Shown: positions 1 to 7,624 of the stretch, one piece after another | Layout of the letters: the number at the start of each line of letters is the position of its first letter | How positions within the stretch are numbered: the stretch's first letter is position 1 | NCBI RefSeq assembly: GCF_000420705.1 | Contig: NZ_ATVL01000001.1 | Coordinates: 1 to 64,000 of the forward strand | Direction: 5' to 3' | Origin: Hymenobacter norwichensis DSM 15439 | Lineage (GTDB): Bacteria > Bacteroidota > Bacteroidia > Cytophagales > Hymenobacteraceae | DNA length: 64,000 nucleotides | Notes under the pieces: model-generated | The model's database searches: none | What the model was told of the DNA's origin: nothing | Seen by the model: only the letters and a program-made list of their open reading frames with translations | Position numbers and translations under genes: made by a program

Positions 1-69
1 CGAGCTGGCTAGTGGGTTCTGCAACAGCCACGGTCCTTTGTAAAAGGCCAAGCTACCTTCTAAGCGGAG

Positions 70-111
70 TTTGTATCATTACTTAAACGTCCGTTTAAAA
101 AATGATACAAA
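70..111. promoter_or_regulatory. 42-bp imperfect palindrome upstream of the serine recombinase
   Basis: Outer arms TTTGTATCATT (70-80) and AATGATACAAA (101-111) are exact reverse complements. Inside them TTAAACG and CGTTTAA also pair around a TC centre. Overall the two 20-base halves match at 18 positions. It sits about 60 bp before the recombinase start. A resolvase crossover or binding site, or an autoregulatory operator, is the natural inference; the sequence alone cannot decide between them. Confidence 0.55.
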
Positions 112-171
112 TCCAAAATTGAGTAGTTTTGCCCTGTCACCTTGTCAATCCCCTACCCCTCTCGCTGACTG

Positions 172-861
172 ATGCCAGACTACGTTGCCTACTACCGCGT
201 GAGCACCGCCCGTCAGGGGCAGTCGGGATTAGGACTTGAAGCCCAACAGGCCGCAGTGCGTACCTTCCTCAAGTCAGAAGAGCAGATCTTGGGCGAGTAC
301 ATTGAAATCGAGAGCGGCCGCAAGAACACGCGGCCGCAGCTGATCGCCGCCATGCAGGCGGCCAAGGATGCGGGCGCCGTGCTGCTCGTGGCTAAGCTCG
401 ACCGGCTGGCGCGCAACCTGGCGTTCCTTACCGCGCTCATGGAAAGTCGCGTCCGCTTCAAGGCCGTCGATATGCCGGCGGCCGATGAGTTTACCATTCA
501 CGTGCTCGGCGCCGTGGCCGAGAAAGAAGCCAAGGCCATCTCTACTCGGACCAAGGATGCGCTGACGGCCAAGAAGGCCCGCGGCTTTCAGTTAGGGACA
601 CCGGCGAATTTGACCGTGGAGGCGCGGGCCAAGGGGCTAGAGCAACGTCAGATGAACGCGCAGACCCATTTGGCCAACCGGCAAGCCGCCGAGCTGGCTC
701 GCCTGTATCGGAGTATGCAGTGGGACTACCGGCGCATTGCCGCCCAGCTCACCACCTCGGGCTACCGCACCCGGCGGGGCTGTGCGTTTACGGCGGCCGG
801 GGTCCGCCGGCTCCTGCTCGGGCGCTCGTCCGCGGCAACAGCAGTATCAATTTCGTCATAA
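172..861 (+). CDS. Serine recombinase, resolvase family
   Basis: A 229-residue protein with an N-terminal resolvase catalytic domain. The motif YYRVS places the nucleophilic serine at residue 11, and the LDRLARN segment near residue 80 is the second conserved catalytic block. The C-terminal part (about 180-225) is a short Hin-like helix-turn-helix (YRRIAAQLTTSGYRTRRG). Small enzymes of this kind resolve plasmid dimers or invert DNA, cutting at a short palindromic crossover site; a 42-bp palindrome lies just upstream. The start ATG at 172 gives the YVAYYRVS beginning typical of the family. Its role as a multimer-resolution enzyme is inferred from the plasmid context. Confidence 0.85.
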   Translation: MPDYVAYYRVSTARQGQSGLGLEAQQAAVRTFLKSEEQILGEYIEIESGRKNTRPQLIAAMQAAKDAGAVLLVAKLDRLARNLAFLTALMESRVRFKAVDMPAADEFTIHVLGAVAEKEAKAISTRTKDALTAKKARGFQLGTPANLTVEARAKGLEQRQMNAQTHLANRQAAELARLYRSMQWDYRRIAAQLTTSGYRTRRGCAFTAAGVRRLLLGRSSAATAVSISS

Positions 862-1033
862 GGTATTGTTGTACACTACACACCAGCGGTGCTTACTTCA
901 TAGAGCCGTAAGCCACCCGTAAAATCACTCACCTGTTCCTATTCGCGGACTTACTCCATCTGCTTCTTTTTTTCAGTAAAGCTGAAGCCACAGGGGAGCT
1001 TATATTACGCTTAAAACGGTATAAGAAGTGCTG

Positions 1034-1086
1034 TTACAAGAATTGTTGTAATCAAATTACCATTTTTGTTAGTTAAATACAACTAA
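1034..1086. promoter_or_regulatory. Two spaced dyads upstream of umuDC (possible damage-response operator)
   Basis: Two 18-bp inverted repeats of the form 6-6-6 lie side by side: TTACAA-N6-TTGTAA (1034-1051) and TTAGTT-N6-AACTAA (1069-1086), with centres 35 bp apart. Both begin TTA and end TAA. They are in the 270-bp AT-rich gap before umuD, where a LexA-type or other repressor would be expected to bind. No known box was matched, so the function is inferred. Confidence 0.35.
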
Positions 1087-1132
1087 ATAAGTTAGCAAAC
1101 GTTTACTTTGCGGTCCATCAACTGACCGTACT

Positions 1133-1603
1133 ATGCATGATGTTCACGCAATCCGGGTGCCTGAGCCCGGTCCCAATCCTTCTCTGCTACCCCTGTTCAG
1201 CTATTTGGTACCAGCAGGTTTTCCCTCCCCAGCATCCGACCATTTGGAAGGATTATTCGATATGAATCGGCTGCTGTTCCGGCATCCTGACGCAACGTAC
1301 ATGTTGCGCGTTGGTGGGGAAAGCATGAGTGGCGCAGAAATTCATACCGGCGATTTACTGGCCGTGGATAAGCACTTAGAAGCCGACCACGGGCACATCG
1401 TAGTGGCCGTTGTACAAGGGGAATGCACGGTTAAGCGCCTCGTGCGGAAAGGACAAAGCTGGTGGCTGATGCCAGCCAATCCGGCCTTCAAGCCATACGA
1501 GATTACCGATACCGATGAATTGCGCATCTGGGGTGTAGTAACCCATGTTGTCCACGAGTTGCTGCCCGGCCGGCAGCAAGCACTCTTACACAGCATTGAT
1601 TAG
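1133..1603 (+). CDS. umuD: UmuD-like self-cleaving polymerase V subunit
   Basis: A 156-residue S24-family protein. RecA-stimulated self-cleavage of UmuD gives UmuD', which activates the UmuC translesion polymerase. The cleavage region LVPAGFPSPA is visible, with the Ala28-Gly29 bond at the place of E. coli Cys24-Gly25. The catalytic serine is Ser64 in GESM and the lysine is Lys101 in TVKRL, in the usual order and spacing. The umuC ATG follows the stop codon by four bases, so the two genes form one operon. Two dyads upstream may mediate control. Plasmid umuDC operons usually increase mutation and UV survival in the host. Confidence 0.93.
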   Translation: MHDVHAIRVPEPGPNPSLLPLFSYLVPAGFPSPASDHLEGLFDMNRLLFRHPDATYMLRVGGESMSGAEIHTGDLLAVDKHLEADHGHIVVAVVQGECTVKRLVRKGQSWWLMPANPAFKPYEITDTDELRIWGVVTHVVHELLPGRQQALLHSID

Positions 1604-1607
1604 CGCG

Positions 1608-2960
1608 ATGTTCGGACTGCTGGATTGCAACAATTTCTACGTCAGTTGCGAGCGGGTTTTCCAGCCGCGCTACGAGGGGCAGCCGGTGGTGGTGCTCTCA
1701 AATAATGATGGCAATTTGATCAGTAGGAGCGCCGAAGCCAAGGCGCTGGGGCTGAAAATGGGCGATCCCTATTTTCAGGTAAAAGATCTGCTGCACCAAC
1801 ACAATGTGAAGGTGTTTAGCTCGAACTATGCGCTCTACGGGGATATGAGCCGCCGCGTGATGTATCACCTGCAGCAAGTAGCACCAGCCGTGGAAATTTA
1901 CTCGATTGACGAAGCCTTTCTAGACCTGGCGGGGATGGAAACCTATTTAGGAAGCCTGGATACCTACGCCCGCCAAGTTCGGGAGGGGGTGAAGGGCCGA
2001 ACAGGTATCCCGACCTGCGTTGGAGTTGCGCCCACCAAGACGTTAGCCAAGCTGGCTAACCGCCTGGCCAAGAAAGAGGCGGCGCTGGGCGGGGTGCTCT
2101 ATCTGGATTCGCCCGAACGACGGGCCTGGGCGCTGCGGCACGTACCAGTGGGGGACGTGTGGGGAGTGGGGCGGCAATATGCGGCGAAGCTGGCGGCGGC
2201 CGGGGTGGACTCCGCGGCCGACTTGGCCCGCGTGTCGGATGCCTGGGCGCGGAAGCACTTGGGCGGCGTGGTCGGGGCCCGGCTGGTGCAAGAGCTGCAA
2301 GGTCGGCCCTGCGCGGGTCTGCACCCGTCGGAAGATGGAACGCTCAGCCGCCAAAGCATCAGCTGCTCGCGCACCTTCGGCAAGGCCCTATCGGCCTTTG
2401 ATGATGTACTCGCAGCGGTGGCGGCGTTCCTCTCGCGGGCGGCGGAAAAGCTGCGGGCGCAGGGAGAGATGGCGCATGTGCTGACGGTGTACCTCAGCAA
2501 AAACCGCTTTGCTGCGCACATGCTGCCGCCTTTTTCGCGGTCGGCTACGCTGACGCTCCCCATCGGGCCTACGGCGGATACGACGGTGCTGCTCAGCTAT
2601 GCCCGCCTGCTGCTCGGGCGCCTATGGGAGAAGGGAACAGCTTACACTAAGGCTGGGGTGGTCCTCGATGGATTGGAGCCGCCTGGCACAGGCCAGCAGC
2701 TAGACTTGTTTGCGGCGGCCCCGGCAGTTATGCCCGTCGAGAAGCCTGCCCTCGTTACCAAGCGGCCAGCCTTGATGGCCAGCCTGGACACACTGAATCA
2801 ACGTTTCGGCCGGGGTACAGTGCAAGTTGCTACGGCGGTTCCGGCAATTGGCCACACTGTTGCGATGAAAGGTAAAACCCCGCCTCCCTGGCAAGGGAAG
2901 GCACAATGGTGTTCCCCAGCCTTTACTACCCGATTAGAAGATCTGATGGTGGTGCATTAG
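1608..2960 (+). CDS. umuC: UmuC-like Y-family DNA polymerase (Pol V catalytic subunit)
   Basis: A 450-residue translesion polymerase. The start at 1608 gives MFGLLDCNNFYVSCERVF, the standard N-terminus with a catalytic Asp; an upstream in-frame ATG at 1545 would run inside umuD and is rejected. The second catalytic block YSIDEAFLDL is near residue 100. A helix-hairpin-helix region follows (GVGRQYAAKLAAAGVDSAADL), then the little-finger domain and the usual UmuC tail, where GQQLDLFA is a beta-clamp-binding-like motif. Length is normal for UmuC (about 420-450). A diverged copy of its last 130 codons is found at 7152-7513. Confidence 0.94.
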   Translation: MFGLLDCNNFYVSCERVFQPRYEGQPVVVLSNNDGNLISRSAEAKALGLKMGDPYFQVKDLLHQHNVKVFSSNYALYGDMSRRVMYHLQQVAPAVEIYSIDEAFLDLAGMETYLGSLDTYARQVREGVKGRTGIPTCVGVAPTKTLAKLANRLAKKEAALGGVLYLDSPERRAWALRHVPVGDVWGVGRQYAAKLAAAGVDSAADLARVSDAWARKHLGGVVGARLVQELQGRPCAGLHPSEDGTLSRQSISCSRTFGKALSAFDDVLAAVAAFLSRAAEKLRAQGEMAHVLTVYLSKNRFAAHMLPPFSRSATLTLPIGPTADTTVLLSYARLLLGRLWEKGTAYTKAGVVLDGLEPPGTGQQLDLFAAAPAVMPVEKPALVTKRPALMASLDTLNQRFGRGTVQVATAVPAIGHTVAMKGKTPPPWQGKAQWCSPAFTTRLEDLMVVH

Positions 2961-3099
2961 GGAGCAGTAGCAAAGTCCCACTCAACAAGCAAGAAGTTAG
3001 CTGGCTGTAACTCCAACTGTAAGCTAGCTCCACCCCCAAGGCGCCGGCCCCGACTCTGAAGGTAGAACGCACAGAAGAGATTGAATCACAAAAGGGAAG

Positions 3100-3122
3100 A
3101 AAAGACCCGGCTCCAGTCTTTT
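3100..3122. terminator. Possible bidirectional terminator between umuC and rep
   Basis: AAAAGAC and GTCTTTT form a 7-bp stem, with an A-rich run on the left and a T-run on the right. It lies between the convergent 3' ends of umuC and rep, so it could stop transcripts from both sides. The stem is short, so this is a modest call. Confidence 0.4.
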
Positions 3123-3208
3123 TTATGGCATTTCAATTCGGCAAACAGAATAGTCTCCCCTTGCCAGCCGACTATATCCCAACAACCCGCGTAGGTGTTG
3201 CCGCTGCA

Positions 3209-4408
3209 TCACTGCTTTACCACCCATTGCTGGCTCTGACTATCCTTTATCAGCTTAAAGCCTTGGTCTAGATACACCCTCTGCAAATGCTCCTCGAAAG
3301 TAGCATCTGCCGTTTTCTTCTTTTCCACCAACGTTTGGTAGACAGGTTGCAAATCTTCCAGGCGAAACCGAACAGCTTCTTTACCAGACTCAATAATTGC
3401 TGGCCGCTGCTGTCGACGCTCCTGCGCCTGCTGATACTCTGTCACCAGATGACGCTTAGTAATTGCCGTGAATATCGAGCCGGCCAAGCTCTTCACTTTA
3501 CCAAGCCGGTGTTTTTCGCGTTGAACCTTTACAACGAACAGGACATAATCTGAATCTACCTTCCCTTCCTCTAGTAATTCTAGTATAGTAGCCAAGCTAC
3601 TAGGAGCCAGTCCTACTTGATATAACACCTCCTGCCATCCGCTAAGAGGAGGCATGGCCGCCTCTATTGACAATGGGATCTGCTTGAAAAGAAAGCGGAT
3701 CTGCGCTACGCTCTTACCCTGGCGAATTAGTTCGTACTCAAATGGTAAATCAGTTCGGCTTAATTCTTCCTGCGCCCGATCTAATACGCGCAACCGAAAT
3801 AGAGGAAACTGCTTATACTGTCCATCCAGATTTAATAATCCTTTCAATTCCTCAACCCCCATTACCCGATTACCAAACGTAGAATACTCTTTTAGCAGCC
3901 AGTATATGCGGTAAGAATGCGGACTTTTTAGCTTTAACAACTGCACTACCTGTGCCTTCGTGAAGTTACGGTGCAATTGCAGCAAATAAGGCATTACTTC
4001 ATCATTGAACCGCACTCGTAGTGCCCCCTCCTCCCCTCTGTACTTAGCATAAGCCATTAGTGGAATTTTATCGAAGTCAGGTGCCACATTACGGCGCTCT
4101 TTACGCTGGGAAAGAGTTGGCCGCTCAATATGTAGGATGCGGCTTACCAGTTGGTCACACATTCCCGCTACCTGCTGGTAATCTTTACTACTTGGTCGCC
4201 GACCTGACAGGGCAACAATCTCCGTGAGCGGGATACGCATCTCTCGAAACTCATTATCGTCTCGTCCAATCCTGGAGAGCATAGCCATAAACAGCCGCAT
4301 TTCTACCGTGCTGAGATCAAACCGAGCATTTACTAGCGCGTTATGCTGGACAACAATCTTACCATTGGGTTCCTCAGGTGGGATGGCATCGAATAGGACA
4401 GTTTGCAT
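3209..4408 (-). CDS. Rep_3 (RepB-like) plasmid replication initiator
   Basis: A 399-residue initiator that would bind iterons and open the origin. The N-terminal part carries the Rep_3 pattern (KIVVQHNALVNARFDLSTVEMRLFMAMLSRI), with a first winged-helix of about 130 residues and a second near 150-250 (HSYRIYWLLKEYSTFGNRVMGVEELKGLL). It is longer than the usual 230-330 residues because of a charged C-terminal extension. I chose the ATG at 4408 over a GTG two codons earlier. It is transcribed away from nine iterons, and a dyad built from the iteron half-site lies 43 bp upstream of the start, which fits autorepression by Rep dimers. Confidence 0.88.
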   Translation of the reverse strand: MQTVLFDAIPPEEPNGKIVVQHNALVNARFDLSTVEMRLFMAMLSRIGRDDNEFREMRIPLTEIVALSGRRPSSKDYQQVAGMCDQLVSRILHIERPTLSQRKERRNVAPDFDKIPLMAYAKYRGEEGALRVRFNDEVMPYLLQLHRNFTKAQVVQLLKLKSPHSYRIYWLLKEYSTFGNRVMGVEELKGLLNLDGQYKQFPLFRLRVLDRAQEELSRTDLPFEYELIRQGKSVAQIRFLFKQIPLSIEAAMPPLSGWQEVLYQVGLAPSSLATILELLEEGKVDSDYVLFVVKVQREKHRLGKVKSLAGSIFTAITKRHLVTEYQQAQERRQQRPAIIESGKEAVRFRLEDLQPVYQTLVEKKKTADATFEEHLQRVYLDQGFKLIKDSQSQQWVVKQ

Positions 4409-4450
4409 TATCACGGGCTAGGTAGGAGGCGAAGATGCAAAAGAATAGCA

Positions 4451-4480
4451 TCTATTACAAGCTGCATTTCTTGTAATAGA
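4451..4480. promoter_or_regulatory. Inverted repeat sharing the iteron half-site, upstream of rep
   Basis: TCTATTACAAG (4451-4461) and CTTGTAATAGA (4470-4480) are perfect 11-bp arms around an 8-base spacer. The arms repeat the TTGTAATAGA end of the iterons. In Rep_3 plasmids such as pSC101 or R6K, Rep dimers repress rep through an inverted repeat sharing sequence with the iterons, so this is the likely rep operator. Confidence 0.7.
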
Positions 4481-4580
4481 AAGAGCCTGTATAAAGACTT
4501 CGCCCTATACCTTGATTCGTGCTTTGGTAATAGCTATAAGGTATCCTTTATCCCTCACCACAACTCCCTTTTGCCTGTCA

Positions 4581-4689
4581 TCGTGGTTTCTGTAATGGAT
4601 CGTCGTGGTTTTTGTAATAGGTCTGTCGTGGTTTTTGTAATAGATCGTCGTGGTTTTTGTAATAGATCGTCGTGGTTTTTGTAATAGAT
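4581..4689 (+). repeat. Iteron cluster 1 of the plasmid origin (five copies)
   Basis: Five directly repeated copies of TCGTGGTTTTTGTAATAGAT start at 4581, 4603, 4626, 4648 and 4670, spaced 22-23 bp (about two helical turns), so Rep monomers would stack on one face. The first copy is degenerate (TTTC and TGGAT variants). An AT-rich stretch at about 4690-4810 follows and is a candidate melting region. Confidence 0.9.
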
Positions 4690-4905
4690 GTGCCTTTCAA
4701 ATCACTGTAATTCAAAAGGTTATGACGCCTGTAAACCTTATAAACCTTATAAAATAAGGAACAACCTCTTTAAAAGGGAACAATAGGTCGTTTTTTTTAA
4801 GATGTTAGCTATTAAGGGTAAGGCATAGGAGCCCACCTGTTAGCAACTCTTTATCAGAGAGTTTTGAAGAAGTGTTTAGGTTTAGGTTTTTGCGCGGCGC
4901 GGCTG

Positions 4906-5126
4906 TCGTGGTTTTTGTAATAGATGAATGCGCACTGTAGGCCTTCTTTGGTTGTATACCTATTACAAAAACCACGACACAGGCTACTCCCCTCCCCTCT
5001 TTGGCTTGGTTAGCGGGCCATCTATTACAAAAACCACGACAAGCAACATCATAGGCAGCTATAATCAGGTTTCTAGGACTGCATTCCATTGCTCCAGCGA
5101 TAGCCGTCGTGGTTTTTGTAATAGAT
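4906..5126. repeat. Iteron cluster 2, mixed orientation (four copies)
   Basis: Four further copies of the same 20-mer: plus strand at 4906-4925 and 5107-5126, minus strand at 4958-4977 and 5020-5039. They are widely and irregularly spaced, unlike cluster 1. Inverted distal iterons commonly serve copy-number control by pairing ('handcuffing') of Rep-bound sites. An apparent minus-strand reading frame across them (4805-5221) is produced by the repeats and is not taken as a gene. Confidence 0.85.
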
Positions 5127-5320
5127 GCATTACTGCCTGAGTTAGAAGTGCAGAAAAGAACAAGTCCACTACTGCTAAGACGGCGCAAGTACGGTGTAGG
5201 GTTAATTAAACAGAAGCTCAAGCCCTATCAGCGAAAGATCCGTTACGCAAGCGGAAACCCAAAACAGACTATTGTAGCCTTAAACTTCTTTGCTACTAGC
5301 ATCTGGGGAAGACCTTATTA

Positions 5321-5479
5321 GTGAGGTGCTATGCCGGACTTTGGTTACTTATCACCCTTTTGGCTGGCTTCCTAATCCTACTCCTACTCTGCCACTGCAT
5401 GTTCGGAGTTGGTAGCATACTTACCTCATTAGCTAAGAGCGTCCTGATCTTTCTCGCGGTTATACTGATAGAAGAATAA
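5321..5479 (+). CDS. Possible small hydrophobic protein (GTG start)
   Basis: A 52-codon frame starting with GTG and ending TAA. It encodes two hydrophobic stretches (about residues 7-24 and 28-50) with a Cys-His-Cys between them and a Glu-Glu end, like a two-pass or hairpin membrane peptide. It lies between the origin and the partition repeats. No ATG is available in frame and no family was recognised; a small plasmid toxin or exclusion peptide is possible but unproven. It may also be a chance frame. Confidence 0.25.
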   Translation: MRCYAGLWLLITLLAGFLILLLLCHCMFGVGSILTSLAKSVLIFLAVILIEE

Positions 5480-5576
5480 CTAATTCGGTTAATTATTTAT
5501 TAGTAAGGACTTTATGGTGCATTTTATGAATGATTCAAAATTTTGCAATTGGATTAACAGGCAGGCCTTTGGACAG

Positions 5577-5857
5577 TGTAGTGTCTGTAATATCTGTAGT
5601 GCTTGTAGCACTTGTTGTAACGCGTATAATTGTAATGCAAGTAGCTTATGTATTGGAAGTAGTATTTGTAGTAGGTGTGTTATTTGTAGCAGCTGTAGTA
5701 AGACAACTACATTGTAATTTAAGTAGCGCATGTAGTATCTGTATTGCTACGTAACAAGTGTAGTAGATGTATTAATAGTAATAACAGTAGTGATAGTAAC
5801 GGTAGTAACATGAGTACTAGCAGTAACGATAGTAGCAACTGTAGTAGTTGTAGTGAA
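5577..5857 (+). repeat. Array of 31 nonamer repeats, candidate partition centromere
   Basis: 281 bp consisting of 31 consecutive units, 29 of nine bases and two of ten (starting 5703 and 5749). The general form is (T/A)GTARYNNN; units such as TGTAGTGCT, TGTAGCACT, AGTAGTATT, AGTAACGGT and TGTAGTAGT follow one another without gaps. Left units tend to begin TGTA and right units AGTA. The array ends 51 bp before the parA ATG. Short tandem sites upstream of parA are the usual centromere of type Ib partition systems, where a small ribbon-helix-helix protein binds them. Period-three reading frames across it are by-products. Confidence 0.8.
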
Positions 5858-5908
5858 CTTTTATATATTGCAGCTCACAAAGCACACTCTCTGTGTAATC
5901 CTTACAAT

Positions 5909-6742
5909 ATGTCAACAGCCACTCAGGAGCGCTCTTGTCGCGTGATTGCTATTACCAACAACAAAGGGGGCGTCTGCAAAACGACTACTACGGTTGCAGT
6001 AGGCGCTCAGCTCTCTGAAATGGGATACAAGGTTTTGCTCGTCGACCTTGATCCACAAGCCAACCTGACCAAGCATTTAATAGATCCTAACGCTGAATTT
6101 GAGATTGTTTTACACACTGGGGATGTACTAGCTGGATCAGCAACTATGCAGGAAGCCATTTTGGCTTATAGCTCCAGTGTGGAACAGGCCGTTGACTATA
6201 CACTGCATTTTGTACCGGCCTCTTATTTGATGGATACTTACGAGAGCGCGCTTCGAAAAAAGCCAGACATGCCCAATCTACTGCGCAAGGCCTTGCGACA
6301 GGTTCGTCCGCATTATGACTTTATCCTGCTCGATTGTCCTCCTCAAATGTCGACTTATACCTATGTCGCTCTTGTGGCTGCTGATGGATTCTTTGTGCCC
6401 TCAAAGCCCGCAACCTTTAGCTTTGATGGGATCAAAAATGTGTGTGAGGCGGCGGAAGGAGTACGGGATCAACTCAATCCTGGCCTGCAGTTTTTGGGGG
6501 TTGGTATAATGACGTATAATCCCAGAATTGCCAGTAACGCCGAAAAGCTGGCAGTTAGTCGTATTGAAGAGTACGTGAGTACTTCGTATGGGCCCAACTA
6601 CATGTTAGGCAACGTCAGAGTAGACAAGACAATAGAAGACGCCCAGTCTAAAGGGCGCATCATCTCTGAAACTGGACTCGACACCCGGGTAGGCAGAGAC
6701 TACCACGAACTGACAACTAAACTACTTGAAGTCCTCAACTAA
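5909..6742 (+). CDS. parA: ParA-type partition ATPase
   Basis: A 277-residue ParA/Soj ATPase for plasmid segregation. The deviant Walker A box is KGGVCKTT at residues 19-26; the signature lysine is Lys19. A Cys replaces the usual Gly in KGGVGKTT. Walker B-like LLVDLDPQAN and FILLDCPP are present. There is no N-terminal helix-turn-helix, so it is the short type Ib form. I chose ATG 5909 because the earlier in-frame ATG at 5744 lies within the nonamer array and would add a Ser/Asn-rich repeat-coded tail. The small partner gene follows 11 bp downstream. Confidence 0.9.
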   Translation: MSTATQERSCRVIAITNNKGGVCKTTTTVAVGAQLSEMGYKVLLVDLDPQANLTKHLIDPNAEFEIVLHTGDVLAGSATMQEAILAYSSSVEQAVDYTLHFVPASYLMDTYESALRKKPDMPNLLRKALRQVRPHYDFILLDCPPQMSTYTYVALVAADGFFVPSKPATFSFDGIKNVCEAAEGVRDQLNPGLQFLGVGIMTYNPRIASNAEKLAVSRIEEYVSTSYGPNYMLGNVRVDKTIEDAQSKGRIISETGLDTRVGRDYHELTTKLLEVLN

Positions 6743-6753
6743 CCTTTTGTACG

Positions 6754-7128
6754 ATGGCATCTGATAATAAGCTTTCCGCTCGCAAACAACCGATGACTCC
6801 GGTAGCAACACGTTCGGCTCCTACACGAGTCTTTTTCCCTCCTGTAGAGAAGGAATCAGATGAGCCTGATGCTAGTCAGGAAGCTCCATCACCAGCAGCA
6901 CCTGCGCCAACCGTCGATAAAAGGGCAGTGGGGAAAACGAAAGAGCCCAAACCAGTTATGGTCCCTCGGGCAATTAGAATATCACCGGAAAACTTAGAAA
7001 GGCTGGCTAATATGCTCGATACTGCTCCTCGGCACGTAACCAAACAAGTGTTGATGGACTTCATCTTAACTGACTTCTTTATGAGAAGCCCGGAACTGCC
7101 GGAACAGCTTCGTAGAAAGGGTCGCTAA
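6754..7128 (+). CDS. Small partition partner (ParB/ParG-like), hypothetical
   Basis: A 124-residue protein next to parA. The first 65 residues are Pro/Ala/Glu-rich and probably disordered. The C-terminal half (VPRAIRISPENLERLANMLD, then VTKQVLMDFILTDFF) has a beta strand followed by two helices, as in ribbon-helix-helix centromere-binding proteins. A flexible N-terminus plus compact DNA-binding domain is the plan of ParG-like proteins, which stimulate ParA. The function is inferred from size, fold pattern and position beside the nonamer array. Confidence 0.6.
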   Translation: MASDNKLSARKQPMTPVATRSAPTRVFFPPVEKESDEPDASQEAPSPAAPAPTVDKRAVGKTKEPKPVMVPRAIRISPENLERLANMLDTAPRHVTKQVLMDFILTDFFMRSPELPEQLRRKGR

Positions 7129-7151
7129 CAGATAGGGTAGGGGAGGAGCAC

Positions 7152-7513
7152 CCTCCCCATAGGGCCCACAGTGGATATGACCGCGCTACTTAGCTACGCC
7201 CACCTCCTGCTGGAGCGACTGTTAGAGAAGGGCACGGCCTACCAGAAGGCTGGGGTCATACTCGACAGTTTAGAGCCGCCCGGCACGGGTCAGCAGCTAG
7301 ACTTGTTCGCTGCTGACCCTGCGGTCAAACTTATTGACAACCGGGCCCTCGACGCCTTGAATCAGCGTTTTGGGCGGGGCACGGTGCAGGTTGCCACGGA
7401 GGTTCCAGCCCATGTCTACGCCGTTGCGACGTAAGGTAAAACCCAGCCTCTCTGGCAAGAGACAGCCCCCGGCCTTTACTAGCCGATTCGAAGAGTTGAT
7501 GGTGGTTCATTAG
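7152..7513 (+). pseudogene. Decayed 3' end of a second umuC
   Basis: This matches the last 130 or so codons of the intact umuC at 2550-2960, beginning at the CTCCCCAT(C/A)GGGCC segment and ending at the same GATGGTGGT-CATTAG tail. The reading frame 7171-7434 preserves LLEKGTAYQKAGV, LEPPGTGQQLDLFA and LNQRFGRGTVQVAT. It is broken by a TAA where the intact gene has an AAA codon, and is shifted near the end. The copies differ at many positions, so it is not a recent duplication. No start or catalytic region remains. Confidence 0.85.
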
Positions 7514-7624
7514 AAAGCATCGGCTGGCAGCGCTTCTTGGCCCTCCCCCGAAATTTCTTTCGTCATCTGCCTCTACCTACTGGTGGATGCATTGCCTCAC
7601 CTTCTTCTGCCGTGTCAATGTCTA

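Noticed and set aside
4805-5221. 138-codon minus-strand frame across the second iteron cluster
   Set aside because: Most of it is built from repeated iteron sequence (SITKTTT and RGFCNR units); such frames arise from the repeats themselves.
5514-5754. Cys/Ser/Asn- and Val-rich frames within the nonamer array
   Set aside because: A 9-base period is open in several frames at once and gives repeated CNICSACS-like peptides; these are products of the DNA repeat.
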